From: Phascolarctobacterium sp.
GTDB taxonomy: Bacteria > Bacillota > Negativicutes > Acidaminococcales > Acidaminococcaceae
Assembly: GCA_024405645.1 (NCBI GenBank)
Contig: JAKSOJ010000059.1
Location: 1 to 7,162, forward strand
Length of the DNA stretch: 7,162 nucleotides
Direction: 5' to 3'
The notes under the pieces were generated by a model. The model ran no database searches, had not been told where the DNA came from, and worked only from the letters and a program-made list of their open reading frames with translations. The first letter of the stretch is position 1. Each line of letters opens with the position of its first letter. Shown here piece by piece: positions 6,432 through 7,162 of the stretch. The position numbers and the translations under genes are program-made.

Positions 6432-7162
6432 ATGGAAACATATTTAGATAGTGAACAAATCATAGCACGTTTTAAAAGCTATGTGGAAATAGAGACAACC
6501 TCTGCGGAGGATTTGGACTCTTACCCTAGCTCTGCTAAGGAGTGGGATTTGGCTCGTAAACTGGAACAAGAATTACAGGCTTTAGGCCTTGTTGATGTTG
6601 AAATTACTGAGTATTGTAACGTGTTGGCAACTTTGCCTGCTAATGGAGTTGCGGCTCCTATATTTGGTCTGATTGCGCACATGGATACTAGCTGTGAGGC
6701 TAGTGGTGCAAACGTTAAAATGCAAATTCACAAGAATTCTAACGGAAACACATTGCTTTTGAGCGAAGGCAATGAATTGAATCCTAAGGATTTTCCTGAA
6801 CTGTTAAACTATGTTGGGCAGGATATCATCACGTCAGATGGAACTACACTTTTAGGTGCGGATGATAAAGCTGGTATTACGGCTATTATCAGTGCTTGTG
6901 AGTATCTGTTAAATCATCCGGAAATAAAGCATGGAGAGGTTCGCCTTTGCTTTACTCCTGATGAAGAAATAGGTCGCGGTACCGAACATTTTCCTTTTGA
7001 CAAATTTCCTGTGGAATTTGCCTATACAATTGACGGCGGCGAAATTGGTGAGTTAAACTATGAAACCTTTAACGCATGCAATGCTCATATTGTTTTTCAT
7101 GGTGTGAATGTGCATCCTGGTTCTGCTAAAAATAAGATGGTTAATGCGATTAGCATAGCATC
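6432..7162 (+). CDS. pepT: Peptidase T (tripeptide aminopeptidase), 3' end outside window
   Basis: PepT is a cytoplasmic dizinc aminopeptidase of family M20B that removes the N-terminal residue from tripeptides. The window holds 243 codons of an enzyme usually about 410 residues long; the frame is open to the edge, with no stop. The active-site residues present are H83 and D85 (AHMDTS), D144 (GADDKAG), catalytic E178 with metal ligand E179 (FTPDEEIG), and D201 (TIDGGEIGELNYE). The sequence also has VHPGSAKNKMVNA (227-239), which marks the start of the dimerisation/lid domain. The final metal His lies in the missing part. This set of motifs separates PepT from DapE and other M20 enzymes. It is 14 bases after the M14 hydrolase gene with no terminator between, so the two are probably cotranscribed. 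Confidence 0.95.
   Translation, partial: METYLDSEQIIARFKSYVEIETTSAEDLDSYPSSAKEWDLARKLEQELQALGLVDVEITEYCNVLATLPANGVAAPIFGLIAHMDTSCEASGANVKMQIHKNSNGNTLLLSEGNELNPKDFPELLNYVGQDIITSDGTTLLGADDKAGITAIISACEYLLNHPEIKHGEVRLCFTPDEEIGRGTEHFPFDKFPVEFAYTIDGGEIGELNYETFNACNAHIVFHGVNVHPGSAKNKMVNAISIA

Noticed and set aside
6428..6451. ATG at 6428 as start of a leader peptide or of pepT
   Set aside because: It is out of frame with pepT, ends after seven codons, and is too close to the GGAG. The 7-codon product shows no attenuator-like codon run.
1..7162. Mobile elements, CRISPR arrays, tRNA or rRNA genes, toxin-antitoxin pairs, phage genes
   Set aside because: No transposase-like frame, repeat-spacer array, cloverleaf-like segment or phage hallmark was seen on either strand. 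The gene order looks like ordinary chromosome.

Overview
The window is AT-rich bacterial DNA carrying seven genes, all on the + strand, with short spacers and simple hairpin-plus-T-run terminators. Six genes are complete or appear so, and the last runs off the right edge. The gene set mixes a ClpS/ClpA/Aat N-degron pathway, best known from Gram-negative bacteria, with a LUD-domain protein of the type common in anaerobic Firmicutes. Together with the low GC this points tentatively to a low-GC anaerobe, with the Negativicutes (didermic Firmicutes) as the best guess. No marker in the window proves this.

Layout. (1) 5-1285: an SDF/DAACS-family amino acid or dicarboxylate:cation symporter, closed by a terminator at 1311-1345. 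(2) 1346-5360: a four-gene unit, clpS - clpA - aat - LUD protein. It is preceded by an extended -10 promoter with a perfect 12-bp palindrome directly upstream, and closed by a terminator at 5332-5360. (3) 5361-7162: a second unit, an M14-type metallohydrolase of the succinylglutamate desuccinylase/aspartoacylase group followed after 14 bases by a peptidase T gene cut by the window edge. It also has an extended -10 promoter, with an inverted repeat at the predicted transcription start.

How the genes fit. Aat adds Leu or Phe to proteins with N-terminal Arg or Lys. ClpS recognises the resulting N-degrons and delivers them to the ClpA unfoldase, which threads them into ClpP. The middle unit thus encodes the whole bacterial N-degron route except the ClpP peptidase, which is not in the window. 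The LUD protein is the unexplained fourth member. The flanking transporter, M14 hydrolase and tripeptidase suggest amino acid and peptide use, but they are separate transcription units and need not be functionally tied to the degron genes.

Most of the window is well-known housekeeping machinery, and I see no clearly new system. The points most worth following are the LUD gene in the N-degron operon, the palindrome at the operon promoter, substrate-site changes in the transporter, the atypical M14 enzyme, and the near-identical stem shared by the two terminators.
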